Source of the DNA: Myxococcus stipitatus DSM 14675
GTDB taxonomy: Bacteria; Myxococcota; Myxococcia; Myxococcales; Myxococcaceae
NCBI RefSeq assembly: GCF_000331735.1
Contig: NC_020126.1
Location: 8,063,501 to 8,127,500 of the forward strand
DNA length: 64,000 nucleotides
Reading direction: 5' to 3'
Shown: positions 1-8,190 of the stretch, one piece after another
How the letters are laid out: every line of letters begins with the position of its first letter
How positions within the stretch are numbered: position 1 is the stretch's first letter
Notes under the pieces: generated by a model
The model's input: only the letters and a program-made list of their open reading frames with translations
What the model was told of the DNA's origin: nothing
Database searches by the model: none
Position numbers and translations under genes: made by a program

Positions 1-471
1 CCCGGGTTCTATCGCCAGTGCATGGCCGCGTTCGGAGCGCTGGAGGACTGGCACGTGGTGCTCAACATCGGCCGACACCTCGAGCCCTCCGCGCTGGGGG
101 AGATTCCATCCAACTTCGAGGTGCACGCGTGGCTGCCGCAGCTCTCGGTGCTCAAGCAGGCCGACGTCTTCATCACCCACGCGGGCATGGGCAGCACCCA
201 GGAGGGACTCTGGTGCGGCAAGCCGATGCTCGCCGTGCCCCAGGCCACCGACCAGTTCAGCAACGCGGACCGCATCGTCGAGCTGGGGGTGGGACTGCGG
301 CTCGACACCGCCCAGGCCACCGCGGAGTCATTGCGCGCTGCGTTCGACCGACTCCGCCGTGAGCCACACTTCATGAAGCAAGCAGCAACACTCCAACGTG
401 AGCTGCGCGACGAAGGCGGCGCCAGGCGTGCCGCGGACCTCATCGAGCAGGCCCTTCCCCGTCTCGACTGA
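1..471 (+). CDS. Glycosyltransferase, MGT/macrolide type (3' part)
   Basis: The reading frame is open at base 1, so the gene begins upstream; about 156 C-terminal residues are visible. They match the sugar-nucleotide-binding half of GT-B fold UDP-glycosyltransferases of the macrolide/MGT family. The diagnostic stretch is HAGMGSTQEGLWCGKPMLAV followed by PQATDQFSNADRI, the usual HxGxGS...G.P....P...DQ..NA pattern. Such enzymes move a sugar from a nucleotide donor to a small-molecule acceptor such as an antibiotic, carotenoid or flavonoid. The acceptor cannot be judged because the N-terminal acceptor half lies outside the window. A GC-rich hairpin follows the stop codon directly. Confidence 0.85.
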   Translation, partial: PGFYRQCMAAFGALEDWHVVLNIGRHLEPSALGEIPSNFEVHAWLPQLSVLKQADVFITHAGMGSTQEGLWCGKPMLAVPQATDQFSNADRIVELGVGLRLDTAQATAESLRAAFDRLRREPHFMKQAATLQRELRDEGGARRAADLIEQALPRLD

Positions 472-473
472 GG

Positions 474-522
474 GACGGACGGCGGGAGGGGGCCACCATC
501 CGTGTGGCTCTCCCGTCCGTCG
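474..522 (+). terminator. GC-rich hairpin after the glycosyltransferase
   Basis: An inverted repeat starts three bases after the stop: GACGGAC..GGGAG on the left pairs with CTCCC..GTCCGTC on the right, with an inner CCAC/GTGG pair. There is no T-run, so it would be a Rho-assisted or stem-only terminator. The remaining 180 bases before the next gene show nothing else I can name. Confidence 0.5.
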
Positions 523-704
523 GACCCTCCGGAGCCCCGGACCCACCGTGCGCGCCGCCTTGGGATGAACGGAGCGGATGTAAACTTGCGGTCTTTCCGT
601 TGGGTGGAGGAGAGCAGACGATCAGGACTCTTCCCTCGGTTTCCAAAGCTCGAAGTAGTCTGGCGAGCGCGAATGGTGGATCTTCCACGCCCCGGGAGGA
701 ACAC

Positions 705-1274
705 ATGAAGCGCTGGAGCGCGGTGCTGGCAGTGGCGGCGGTGTGCGCGGGTTGCCAGGACAGAGTGCAGGACGACAAACCGACGCGGGCGCAGATTCGC
801 AAGACCGGGCCGGCCACCATGGAGGTCATTCCCTCCGACGGCCAGCTCCCCTACTGCATGCTCTACACGGTGTCGGAGAAGGGCGTCATCCGCCAGCTCA
901 CGCTGACAAAGGAGAACCGCTCCATCCGCTGCGATGCGAACAAGCCCGTCGCGAACACCAGCTTCCGAATCCCCACGCAGGAGGGGAAGGTCAAGGTCTA
1001 CATCTTCTTCTCCGACGACCGCATCCCGGCGGGTCCCGTCGCGCAGCAGCTCTATGACTTGCGCGCGCAGGAGCGCATCAGCGCCATGGACCTGCGCCTT
1101 CCCGGACGCGTGCAGGTGGAGACGCTGGACTTCGTCCCCGAGCTCCCCACCTCCACGGATGCCCAGGGCGAGGCCCCCAAGGCGCCTCCGAGCACTCCGG
1201 ACATGGGCGTCCCGGTGAACAAGGACAACGCCCCCGCGCCCGCCCAGCCCGCGGCATCGGGCGAAGACAAGTAG
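705..1274 (+). CDS. Putative lipoprotein, lineage-specific
   Basis: A 189-residue protein starts at an ATG preceded by GGGAGGA at 694-700, a strong ribosome site that fixes this start over upstream in-frame codons. Residues 1-20 form a short signal peptide ending in VCAGC. The cysteine would be the lipidation site, although the lipobox is slightly unusual (Cys at -3 instead of Leu). The mature part is soluble, with a possible beta-rich core (ATMEVIPSDGQLPYC, KVKVYIFFSDD), and ends in a Pro/Ala-rich, probably disordered tail of about 45 residues. No enzyme motif is visible. The gene is convergent with the alcohol dehydrogenase and shares a terminator hairpin with it. Confidence 0.75.
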   Translation: MKRWSAVLAVAAVCAGCQDRVQDDKPTRAQIRKTGPATMEVIPSDGQLPYCMLYTVSEKGVIRQLTLTKENRSIRCDANKPVANTSFRIPTQEGKVKVYIFFSDDRIPAGPVAQQLYDLRAQERISAMDLRLPGRVQVETLDFVPELPTSTDAQGEAPKAPPSTPDMGVPVNKDNAPAPAQPAASGEDK

Positions 1275-1278
1275 CGCC

Positions 1279-1320
1279 CGCCGTCTCCCCAGGGAGGCGC
1301 CCACCTCCCCGGGACGGCGC
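1279..1320. terminator. Bidirectional terminator hairpin between convergent genes
   Basis: Between the two convergent stops lies a GC-rich inverted repeat: GCCGTC...GGGAGG pairs with CCTCCC...GACGGC around a short loop, with a few unpaired bases. It can serve both the lipoprotein gene on the left and the dehydrogenase gene on the right. Confidence 0.55.
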
Positions 1321-1326
1321 CTCACC

Positions 1327-2511
1327 TCACCAGGCCTCTTTGGCCAGGGCCAGCAGGTCCGCTTCCGTCACCTTCCGCGGGTTGCACTGATGGCAGGCGT
1401 CCTGGAAGGCCTTGTCGGCGATTCTCGGCAGGTCCTCCTCGCGAACGCCCACGTCGCGAAGCCGCGCGGGGATGCCGATGGCCGCGTTGAGCTTGCGCAC
1501 CCGGTCGATGGCGTTGCTCGCGAGCACTTCTTCCCGCGCATTAGAGGAGTCCCCCATCGCCACCGCCACACGTGCCAGGCGCGCGGTGCTGGTGGCCCGG
1601 TTGAACTCCATCACCACCGGCAACACGACGGCATTCGCGAGCCCATGGTGAACGCCGGAGATGGGCGTCAGCGCATGGGCCAGGGAGTGGCACGCGCCCA
1701 GTCCCTTCTGGAAGGCCATGGCGCCCTCCATCGCGGCCACCATCATGTCCGTGCGAGCCGCCAGGTTCGTCCCCTCGCGCACGGCCGTCATCAGCGAGCG
1801 GCCCACGCGGTGGATGCCGTCGATGGCCACCGCGTCCGCCAGCGGATGGAAGCCACTGGCCACGTACGCCTCCAGGCAATGCGTGAAGGCATCCATGCCC
1901 GTGGCAGCGGTGACGCCAGGAGGCAGCCCCAGCGTCAGCTCGGGGTCGACGATGGCGGCGCGCGGCAGCAGGTGCGGACTGAAGATCACCGTCTTGCGCC
2001 CCGTGTCCTCCAGCGTCACCACGCCGGAGCGGCCCACCTCCGAGCCCGTCCCCGCCGTGGTGGGGATGGCGATGAGCGGCGGCACGTCGTCGCGGACGAA
2101 CTGGTCTCCGCCCGTCGCGTCGTCGTAGCGGCTCAGCGGCGGCTCGTGGGTGGAGAGCAGCTGCACCAGCTTGCCCGCGTCCAGCGCACTGCCTCCGCCC
2201 AGCGCGATGATGCCGTCACAGTCATTGCGGCGATAGACCTCCAGTCCCGCGAAGACGTCCTTCTCCGTGGGGTTGGGCTCCACGCCATCGAAGACGGCGC
2301 AGTCGAGGCCCGCCGTCTTCATCACCTCCAGCACCTTCGAGGCGAGCCCCGCCTTCACCACCCCCGCGTCCGTCACCAGCAGGGGGCGCTTCATCTTCAA
2401 GCGCTGGGTCTGCGCGGGCAGTCGCTGGAGGGCTCCCGCGCCCAGGACGATGCGGGTGGGCCAGGCCATCTCGATGACACGAGGCTCGGTGGGGATGTCG
2501 AACGGCTTCAT
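1327..2511 (-). CDS. Iron-containing alcohol dehydrogenase
   Basis: 394 residues, the usual length of group III metal-dependent alcohol dehydrogenases. The NAD-binding GGGSALDAGK motif and the IPTTAGTGSE phosphate-binding loop are present. So are the metal ligands of the family (Asp in DPELTLGLPP, His in GMDAFTHCLEAY, and two His in CHSLAHAL and VHHGLANA). It should interconvert an alcohol and an aldehyde with NAD(P)H. The start chosen has GGGAGGA six bases upstream. An ATG eight codons earlier overlaps the ligase stop (TGATG) but lacks such a site. It is the last gene of an aldehyde dehydrogenase - ligase - alcohol dehydrogenase run, suggesting amino-alcohol or polyamine breakdown. The substrate is not determined. 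Confidence 0.9.
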   Translation of the reverse strand: MKPFDIPTEPRVIEMAWPTRIVLGAGALQRLPAQTQRLKMKRPLLVTDAGVVKAGLASKVLEVMKTAGLDCAVFDGVEPNPTEKDVFAGLEVYRRNDCDGIIALGGGSALDAGKLVQLLSTHEPPLSRYDDATGGDQFVRDDVPPLIAIPTTAGTGSEVGRSGVVTLEDTGRKTVIFSPHLLPRAAIVDPELTLGLPPGVTAATGMDAFTHCLEAYVASGFHPLADAVAIDGIHRVGRSLMTAVREGTNLAARTDMMVAAMEGAMAFQKGLGACHSLAHALTPISGVHHGLANAVVLPVVMEFNRATSTARLARVAVAMGDSSNAREEVLASNAIDRVRKLNAAIGIPARLRDVGVREEDLPRIADKAFQDACHQCNPRKVTEADLLALAKEAW

Positions 2512-2534
2512 CTCAGGTTCCTCCCTCGGGCTCA

Positions 2535-4001
2535 TCAGATGAGCTCCAGGTAGCGCTCCAGCTCCCAGTTGGTGACGGCGCGCTCGTACTGGCGCACCTC
2601 CCACTCGCGCGTGCGCACGAAGTGGTCCACGAAGCCCTCGCCCAGGATCTCCCGGGCGCGCTCGCTCTGCTTGAGCAGGGCCACCGCTTCCTTCAGGTTG
2701 CGAGGCAGCGGCGCGGCCGTGTGGGACGCATACGCGTTGGCGTTGCACGGAGGAGGAGGCTCCACCTCGTTCTCGATACCCCACAGGCCCGCGGCCATGC
2801 TCGCCGCCATGCCGATGTATGCGTTCATGTCCGCGCCGAGCTGCCGGTACTCGATGCGCATGGACTTCGCGTCCTCGCCGATGACGCGAATGGCACAGGT
2901 GCGGTTCTCCAGGCCCCACGCCGCGGTGGTGGGCGCCCAGGTGTTCTCCACGCTGCGCTTGTAGCTGTTGATGGTGGGCCAGTAGAGCGCCGTCAGCTCC
3001 GGCATCAGCGCAATCTGCCCGCCGATGTAGCTGCGCATGAGGCGGCTCATGCCGTGGGGCGCGTCCTCGTCGTGGAAGAGGTTGTGCTCCCCCTTCAAGT
3101 CCCAGAGCGACTGATGCACGTGCCCCGAGCACCCCGGCAGCTTCGCGTTCACCTTCGCCATGAAGCACGCGGTGAGGCCCTGGCGCGCACACAGCTCCTT
3201 CACCACCGTCTTGAAGAGCGCCGCCTTGTCCGCCGCGCGCTCCACGTCGTCGTAGCGGATGGCGGCCTCGAAGACACCGGGCCCCGTCTCCGTGTGGAAG
3301 CCCTCGATGTTGAGGCCGAAGCCGTTGCAGCCATCGATGAGCGAGTGCACCAGGGGCGCGTTGAGGGACGTGCGCAGCCACGAGTAGCCGAACATGCCCG
3401 GCGTCAGCGGCGTCAGGCCCTGGAAGCCCTTCTCCTTCAGGGTCTGCGGCTGCTCCTTGAAGATGAAGAACTCGTACTCGGCCCCGAAGCGAGGCAGGTA
3501 GCCCAGCTCCCTCGCGCGCCCGGCAATCTTGTGCAGGAGCTGCCGGGGACTGGCCTCGAAGGGCGTGCCGTCCGGATTGACGAAGTCGAGCAGGAAGGCC
3601 GCGGTGTCCGGCTCCCACGGAATCATCCGCCCGGTGGAGACATCCACGGTGGCATGTGCATCCGGGTAACCGGTGTGCCAGCCCGTCACCTCGGTGTTGT
3701 CGAGCAGCTCGTCGGCCAGGTCCCAGCCGAACACGACGTCACAGAAGCCCAGGCCGTTCTTGGCCGCGCTCAGGAACTTCTCCAGCGAGACGTACTTGCC
3801 GCGCCAGACGCCGTCGATGTCCACGGCGCCGACCTTCACGTTCTTCGCGCCCTGGTCCTCCAGCCACCGCTTGAGGGAGTCGGAGCCTCCAGACTCTCGA
3901 GGCCCGGGGGTTCCGCGCACCGGTCCCCTGCGCTCCTTCGTGCGGGCCCTGCGGGCCACGGCCGGATGCGTGAGGACCTTCGCCTTGGGACGGGTCGCCA
4001 T
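2535..4001 (-). CDS. Glutamine-synthetase-family ligase (gamma-glutamyl-polyamine synthetase-like)
   Basis: 488 residues; the ATG at 4001 is chosen because AGGAAGGAAGG lies just upstream. A basic linker of about 40 residues precedes the beta-grasp domain. The catalytic domain shows the family signatures: EYEFFIF (metal glutamates), GCSGHVHQSLWD (ATP/metal His), NSYKRS and ENRTCAIRV. The lack of the GlnA adenylylation-site context and the neighbourhood (aldehyde and alcohol dehydrogenases) favour a PuuA-like role. Such an enzyme joins glutamate to an amine such as putrescine or ethanolamine with ATP, rather than making glutamine. The amine is unknown. The stop lies next to the dehydrogenase start, so the genes are probably co-transcribed. 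Confidence 0.85.
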   Translation of the reverse strand: MATRPKAKVLTHPAVARRARTKERRGPVRGTPGPRESGGSDSLKRWLEDQGAKNVKVGAVDIDGVWRGKYVSLEKFLSAAKNGLGFCDVVFGWDLADELLDNTEVTGWHTGYPDAHATVDVSTGRMIPWEPDTAAFLLDFVNPDGTPFEASPRQLLHKIAGRARELGYLPRFGAEYEFFIFKEQPQTLKEKGFQGLTPLTPGMFGYSWLRTSLNAPLVHSLIDGCNGFGLNIEGFHTETGPGVFEAAIRYDDVERAADKAALFKTVVKELCARQGLTACFMAKVNAKLPGCSGHVHQSLWDLKGEHNLFHDEDAPHGMSRLMRSYIGGQIALMPELTALYWPTINSYKRSVENTWAPTTAAWGLENRTCAIRVIGEDAKSMRIEYRQLGADMNAYIGMAASMAAGLWGIENEVEPPPPCNANAYASHTAAPLPRNLKEAVALLKQSERAREILGEGFVDHFVRTREWEVRQYERAVTNWELERYLELI

Positions 4002-4032
4002 CGGGACCTTCCTTCCTGGGGTGAGGGAATGC

Positions 4033-5523
4033 TCAGACGTCGGTCGGCAGCCGGGTCCACACCGCCTTGCACTGGAGGTAGCCCTCCAGCGCGTGGTGCG
4101 ACAAATCACGGCCCCAGCCGGACTCCTTGTAGCCGCCGAACGGCGCGGCATCGTCGAACTCGTTGAAGCAGTTGATCCACACCACGCCGCTCTTCACCTT
4201 GCGAGCCAGCGCATGCGCCTTGGCCACGTCGTGCGTCCACAGCGAGGCGGCCAGTCCATAGAGCGTGCCATTGGCCAGCTCCAGCGCGTGGGCGTCGTCC
4301 TTGAAGCGCAGACAGCTCAGCACCGGGCCGAAGATCTCCTCCTGGGCAATCTTCATGTCGGGCTTCACCTCGCCGAACACGGTGGGCCGCATGAAGAAGC
4401 CCTTGGCCTTGAGGTTCTCCGTGTCGCGCTCGCCGCCCGCCAGGAGGTGGGCGCCCTGCTGACGGCCGCTCTCGACGTAGCCCAGGATGGTGTCGAGCTG
4501 CTTCTGGCTCACCTGCGCGCCCATCTCGGTGGACGGGTCCAGCGGGTCTCCCACGCGCAACTGCCGCGCCCGCACCACCAGCCGGCCCACGAAGTCATCG
4601 TAGATGCCGTCCTGCACGAGCACGCGGCTGCCCGCGTTGCACGTCTCGCCCTTGTTGCCGAAGATGCCCCAGAAGCACGCCTCCACGGCGCGCTCCAGGT
4701 CCGCGTCGGAGAAGATGACCTGGGGGCTCTTGCCTCCCAGCTCCAGCGTCAGCTTCTTCAGGTTGCTGCTCGCCGAGGCCTGCATCAGCCGGCGCGCGGT
4801 GCGGCCAGAGCCCGTGAAGGAGATCTTGTCCACGTCGGGATGCCGCGCGAGCGACTCCCCCGCGGGGTCTCCGTAACCGGTGACGACGTTGATGACGCCG
4901 GGAGGAAAGCCCGCCTCCAGCGCGAGCTCGCCCAGCTTCATCGCCGTGAGCGGCGTCATCTCCGACGGCTTCACCACCACCGTGCACCCGGCCGCGAGCG
5001 CCGGGCCCAGCTTCCAGCACAGGATGCAGGTGGGGTAGTTCCACGGGACGATGAGGCCCGCGACGCCCACCGGCTCCTTGAGCACGTAGGTGTGGAAGGG
5101 CCCGTTGACGGGGAGCACCTCGCCATGAATCTTGTCCGCCCAGTCCGCGAAGTACGCGAGGGTTCCCGCGCCTGGAGCGACATCGCCTCGGACGGCGTCG
5201 CGGAAGGTCTTGCCGTTGTTGAGCGACTCGACGAGGGCGAACTCCTCGCGCCGTTCCCACAACAGGTCCGCCAGCTTGCGGATGAGCTTGCCTCGCTCGC
5301 GCGCGGACATGCGGCTCCACGGCCCGGACTCGAACGCGCGCCGGGCCGACTTCACCGCGCGGTCCACGTCCACCGCGGCGGCGCTGGGCACGTCGCACAC
5401 CTTCTCCCCCGTCGCCGGATTCACCACGGGCAACGTGCCACCCTCGAGCGGCTCCACGCCTTGCCCGTCGATGAGCAAGCGCAAAGCGGGAAGGCGCGGG
5501 GTGAGCGAACGAGCATCTATCAT
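4033..5523 (-). CDS. NAD(P)-dependent aldehyde dehydrogenase
   Basis: 496 residues, full length for the ALDH superfamily. Visible motifs are the cofactor stretch VPWNYPTCILCWKLGPALAA, KPSEMTPL, the FTGSG loop, the general-base Glu in LELGGKSP and the nucleophile Cys near residue 295 in GETCNAGSR, then EEIFGPV and GGYKESGWGRD. It oxidises an aldehyde to the acid. In this cluster a gamma-glutamylated or free amino-aldehyde is the likely substrate (compare PuuC), which is inference. The ATG at 5523 has GAGGAA upstream. It is first in a three-gene minus-strand run and divergent from the amidotransferase gene, so 5524-5632 must hold two promoters. Confidence 0.92.
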   Translation of the reverse strand: MIDARSLTPRLPALRLLIDGQGVEPLEGGTLPVVNPATGEKVCDVPSAAAVDVDRAVKSARRAFESGPWSRMSARERGKLIRKLADLLWERREEFALVESLNNGKTFRDAVRGDVAPGAGTLAYFADWADKIHGEVLPVNGPFHTYVLKEPVGVAGLIVPWNYPTCILCWKLGPALAAGCTVVVKPSEMTPLTAMKLGELALEAGFPPGVINVVTGYGDPAGESLARHPDVDKISFTGSGRTARRLMQASASSNLKKLTLELGGKSPQVIFSDADLERAVEACFWGIFGNKGETCNAGSRVLVQDGIYDDFVGRLVVRARQLRVGDPLDPSTEMGAQVSQKQLDTILGYVESGRQQGAHLLAGGERDTENLKAKGFFMRPTVFGEVKPDMKIAQEEIFGPVLSCLRFKDDAHALELANGTLYGLAASLWTHDVAKAHALARKVKSGVVWINCFNEFDDAAPFGGYKESGWGRDLSHHALEGYLQCKAVWTRLPTDV

Positions 5524-5632
5524 GGGGATTCCTCGGGGCACACGGGGGCGTTCCAGACGACAGATTGGCCAGGAGCGAACACAGGTGGCACGACAGGGTA
5601 GGAATGACGTCCAGACGCGGCAACATGCGGCG

Positions 5633-6370
5633 GTGAAGAACGTCCTGTTGCTGAAAGCCGGTGAGGCCGCGGAGCACGTCCGTCTCACGGTGGGCGACTA
5701 CGAGCAGTGGTTTCTGACCACCATCGGACTGAAGGGCTATCGCTTCGACATCCTCCCGGTGCATCGCAACGCGCCGCTGCCACGCGATGCGCGCGCGTAT
5801 GACGCGGTGATGATGACGGGCTCACCCCTCTCGGTGACGAAGGTGGAGCCGTGGATGGAGCACGTCTCCGACTTCATGGTGGACGTCGCCGAGAAAGGCA
5901 CGCCCGTGTTGGGGGTGTGCTTCGGCCATCAACTGCTCGCACGCGCCTATGGTGGAGCGGTGGCGCGCAATCCGCTGGGCCGAGAGACGGGCACGGTGGA
6001 GGTGCGGCTCACCGAGGCGGGCCGCCGCGATGCCTTGTTCGACGGCGTGCCGGAGGTCTTCCCCGCGCAGGCCACGCATGAGGACATCGTCACGCAGGTG
6101 CCTGGGGATGCACGGGTGCTCGCGGGCAATGACAACACCGCCGCGCAGGCCCTGGCGTTTCGAGCGAACGTGCGAGGTGTGCAGTTCCACCCGGAGGCGG
6201 CGCCGGAGGCCCTGCGCGCCGTCATCCACGCGAGGCGGGAGGGCCTGGAGCGGGAGGCCGTGGCCCGAGGGGGTACCCCCGGAGAGCACGTCCCGAGACT
6301 GCTCGCCGGGCTTGCACCTACTCCCGCTGGGCGCCAAATCCTGATGAACTTCCTGGAGCGATTCACCTGA
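5633..6370 (+). CDS. Class I glutamine amidotransferase domain protein
   Basis: 245 residues. The GATase triad is visible: Cys96 in GVCFGHQLL, and His186 and Glu188 in VQFHPEA. The sequence resembles the stand-alone GMP-synthase-type amidotransferases (COG0518) more than peptidase C26 enzymes such as PuuD. A stand-alone domain of this kind may hydrolyse gamma-glutamyl bonds. Beside a gamma-glutamyl ligase this would complete a gamma-glutamylation route, but the link is inferred from location only. The start is taken as GTG at 5633, where the conserved KNVLLLKAGEA begins. No good ribosome site is seen and the exact start is uncertain. Confidence 0.8.
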   Translation: MKNVLLLKAGEAAEHVRLTVGDYEQWFLTTIGLKGYRFDILPVHRNAPLPRDARAYDAVMMTGSPLSVTKVEPWMEHVSDFMVDVAEKGTPVLGVCFGHQLLARAYGGAVARNPLGRETGTVEVRLTEAGRRDALFDGVPEVFPAQATHEDIVTQVPGDARVLAGNDNTAAQALAFRANVRGVQFHPEAAPEALRAVIHARREGLEREAVARGGTPGEHVPRLLAGLAPTPAGRQILMNFLERFT

Positions 6371-6388
6371 CCCGCACCGAGGCCCCCC

Positions 6389-6919
6389 TTGTCGCGTTAC
6401 CTGTCTCCCCTCCTCCTCGTCCTCCTCATCTCCGCGTGCTCGAGCGAAGACCCGTGCGACGAAGCCCCGCGCTGTGACGAGTCGGAGGCGCTCAACTGCG
6501 AGGTGGCCTGCACGGTGGGCCCCTGCTCCACCGGCGCCATCTTCCAGCAGTGCGACCAGGGCACCACGTGTACCGTCGTTCCGGGGGACCGGAGTGACTC
6601 GCGCTTCTACCGCTCCAGGGCCGTGTGCGCGCGGAGCCTGAATGTGTGCGACCCGGCGACGGCCCCCGCGCCCACCTGTGAGGACGGACGCTTCGTGGTG
6701 GGCTGTGGCGCGCACCGACGAGACATCCGCGCCTTCTGTTCGCAGGCCGCGCTGTACTTCAAGAAGGTCCCCACGTGCTGCCTGAACGGCGGAGGCGATG
6801 GTGGCGTGGCGGACGGTGGGACGGATGGGGGCACCACGGACGGAGGCTCCACCGACGGCGGGACAGCGGACGCGGGCAACTCCGATGCAGGTCCTCGAAA
6901 CCCCGACGCGGGCCGCTGA
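6389..6919 (+). CDS. Cys-rich lipoprotein with Asp-Gly-Gly repeat tail
   Basis: 176 residues from a TTG start with GAGG about six bases upstream. The signal peptide ends in LLISACSSE, a good lipobox. The mature protein has about 15 cysteines in a compact domain (residues 20-130), suggesting disulfides outside the cytoplasm. It ends in a low-complexity tail of DGG, TDGG and STDGG units, a tail style common on myxobacterial surface lipoproteins. Function is unknown. It lies 18 bases after the amidotransferase and may be co-transcribed. The TTG start is unusual, but no ATG or GTG precedes the hydrophobic stretch. Confidence 0.7.
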   Translation: MSRYLSPLLLVLLISACSSEDPCDEAPRCDESEALNCEVACTVGPCSTGAIFQQCDQGTTCTVVPGDRSDSRFYRSRAVCARSLNVCDPATAPAPTCEDGRFVVGCGAHRRDIRAFCSQAALYFKKVPTCCLNGGGDGGVADGGTDGGTTDGGSTDGGTADAGNSDAGPRNPDAGR

Positions 6920-6930
6920 GGAGCACGCAC

Positions 6931-7389
6931 ATGCCTTCGCGCTGGGACCATCTCTTCGACCTGAAGCCGATTCCCCTCCTCGACCACTTCGTCGAAGAGG
7001 TGGCGAAGCTGTTGACCAAGGACCTCCGGCAGTGGCCGCCCCCTGTCTCCGAGCTGGACCTGGACACGGGTGGAGCCTTCGCGGCCCTCTTCACTGAACC
7101 GAGCGCTCGCCCCTCCCCCGCCGTGTACGCGGAGGCGTTCCGGCTGACGCGGTGGGAGCTGGGGCACGAGACGGATGCGTATGACGATTACATGCGCAAC
7201 AAGCGGTACCTCGAGCATGGGCTTGCGCCGACGGACCGGACACCGCTGCTGTTCCTGTCGCGATGGCTCACCGAGCAGATGCTGGGATTGGGCGAAGCCA
7301 CCGAGGGGCGCGTGAAGCGCAAGAACATGCGCGAGATCCTGGACCGGATGGAGTCCAAGCTGCGACAGGAGTCGAGCCTCCTGGCGTGA
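6931..7389 (+). CDS. Conserved hypothetical protein, small and soluble
   Basis: 152 residues, ATG start with GAGGAGC upstream, 11 bases after the previous stop. The protein is rich in Leu, Glu and Arg, with several aromatic residues (KRYLEHGL, FLSRWLTEQML) and a charged helical C-terminus (VKRKNMREILDRMESKLRQE). No signal peptide, membrane segment or known motif is seen. Codon use matches its neighbours, supporting a real gene. Its role is unknown. Confidence 0.65.
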   Translation: MPSRWDHLFDLKPIPLLDHFVEEVAKLLTKDLRQWPPPVSELDLDTGGAFAALFTEPSARPSPAVYAEAFRLTRWELGHETDAYDDYMRNKRYLEHGLAPTDRTPLLFLSRWLTEQMLGLGEATEGRVKRKNMREILDRMESKLRQESSLLA

Positions 7390-7737
7390 ATGTCCACGGC
7401 GCATCGGGCGATGTCGCGCCCGCTTGAATCATCGTGTGAGCCGTCACTCCCGGGGCGCCATCCCTGGGAGATGCACGTGGGTGGAGATGACGGGCACGAC
7501 GCAGCGCACAGGGTATCTGTGCGAGCATCGACATCAATGCTCCGTTCTTCGGGAAGAGGATGTGCTGAGCCGTCGACTTCACTCCCGCCCAGCACGCCAC
7601 TTGGCATTCTCCGAGATGAACAGCTCGAGCGAGACGAGTCCCCGGAGAGGAGGGCTCTCACGTCGGCGATGAGCCTGATGAACGAAGCAGCCACGAGTGC
7701 TCTGGCACGGCCGGAAACAGTCTTCACGACGGCCTGC

Positions 7738-7941
7738 GCATCCCAGGGCGTGAGCGGGATGTCTGGCGGCGCCACCACGGAGATGAACCCGGGAGACCCA
7801 GGATGGAGGCATCGAGCGCGAATGACCTCGCGGGCTCCTTCAGATGAGCGGGCGCGTCTCCCGCCGCAGTCCTCTCTGGTCCAAGGGATTGTGTGACAGA
7901 AGGCTCCCTCGCGCGCGACATCCGTCCTGTCGGAGCTCCTG
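7738..7941. repeat. Direct repeat, copy A
   Basis: About 204 bases, matching copy B at 7958-8137 with scattered substitutions. A 24-base segment (around 7790-7813) is missing from B. The core at 7832-7886 is identical, base for base, to 8028-8082 (55 bases). Only 16 bases separate the copies. Confidence 0.85.
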
Positions 7942-7957
7942 CTCCACGGCAGCCCAC

Positions 7958-8137
7958 GCGTCCCAGAGCGTGAGCGGGCTGCCCAGCGGCGCCACCACGG
8001 AGATGAACCGAGCGCGAATGACCTCGAGGGCTCCTTCAGATGAGCGGGCGCGTCTCCCGCCGCAGTCCTCTCTGGTCCAAGGTTTTGCGAGACAGAAGGT
8101 TCCCTCGCGCGTGACATTCGTCCTGTCCGAGTTCCTG
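7958..8137. repeat. Direct repeat, copy B
   Basis: About 180 bases, the second copy of the element at 7738-7941, in the same orientation. It ends about 55 bases before the degenerate sensor kinase gene, so it could influence that gene's promoter. No terminal inverted repeats or target duplications were recognised. Confidence 0.85.
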
Positions 8138-8190
8138 GCCATGGCGGGTGGCCATATCCAGGAGAATGGGCACTCCATAGAGTGAGGCAC

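Larger units (their letters stand above)
7390..8190. other. 800-base region without a convincing gene
   Basis: Open frames exist on both strands, but none has a start with a ribosome site or recognisable protein content. The stretch holds a direct repeat of roughly 180-200 bases. Read on the minus strand, both copies share a frame (REVIRARFISVVAP followed by PLT.WDA), so the region may be remnants of a duplicated, decayed gene. Nothing identifies the ancestor. Confidence 0.5.

Noticed and set aside
5633..6370. PuuD-type gamma-glutamyl-GABA hydrolase
   Set aside because: The nucleophile context (GVCFGHQLL) fits GMP-synthase-type amidotransferases better than peptidase C26, so only the general class was called.
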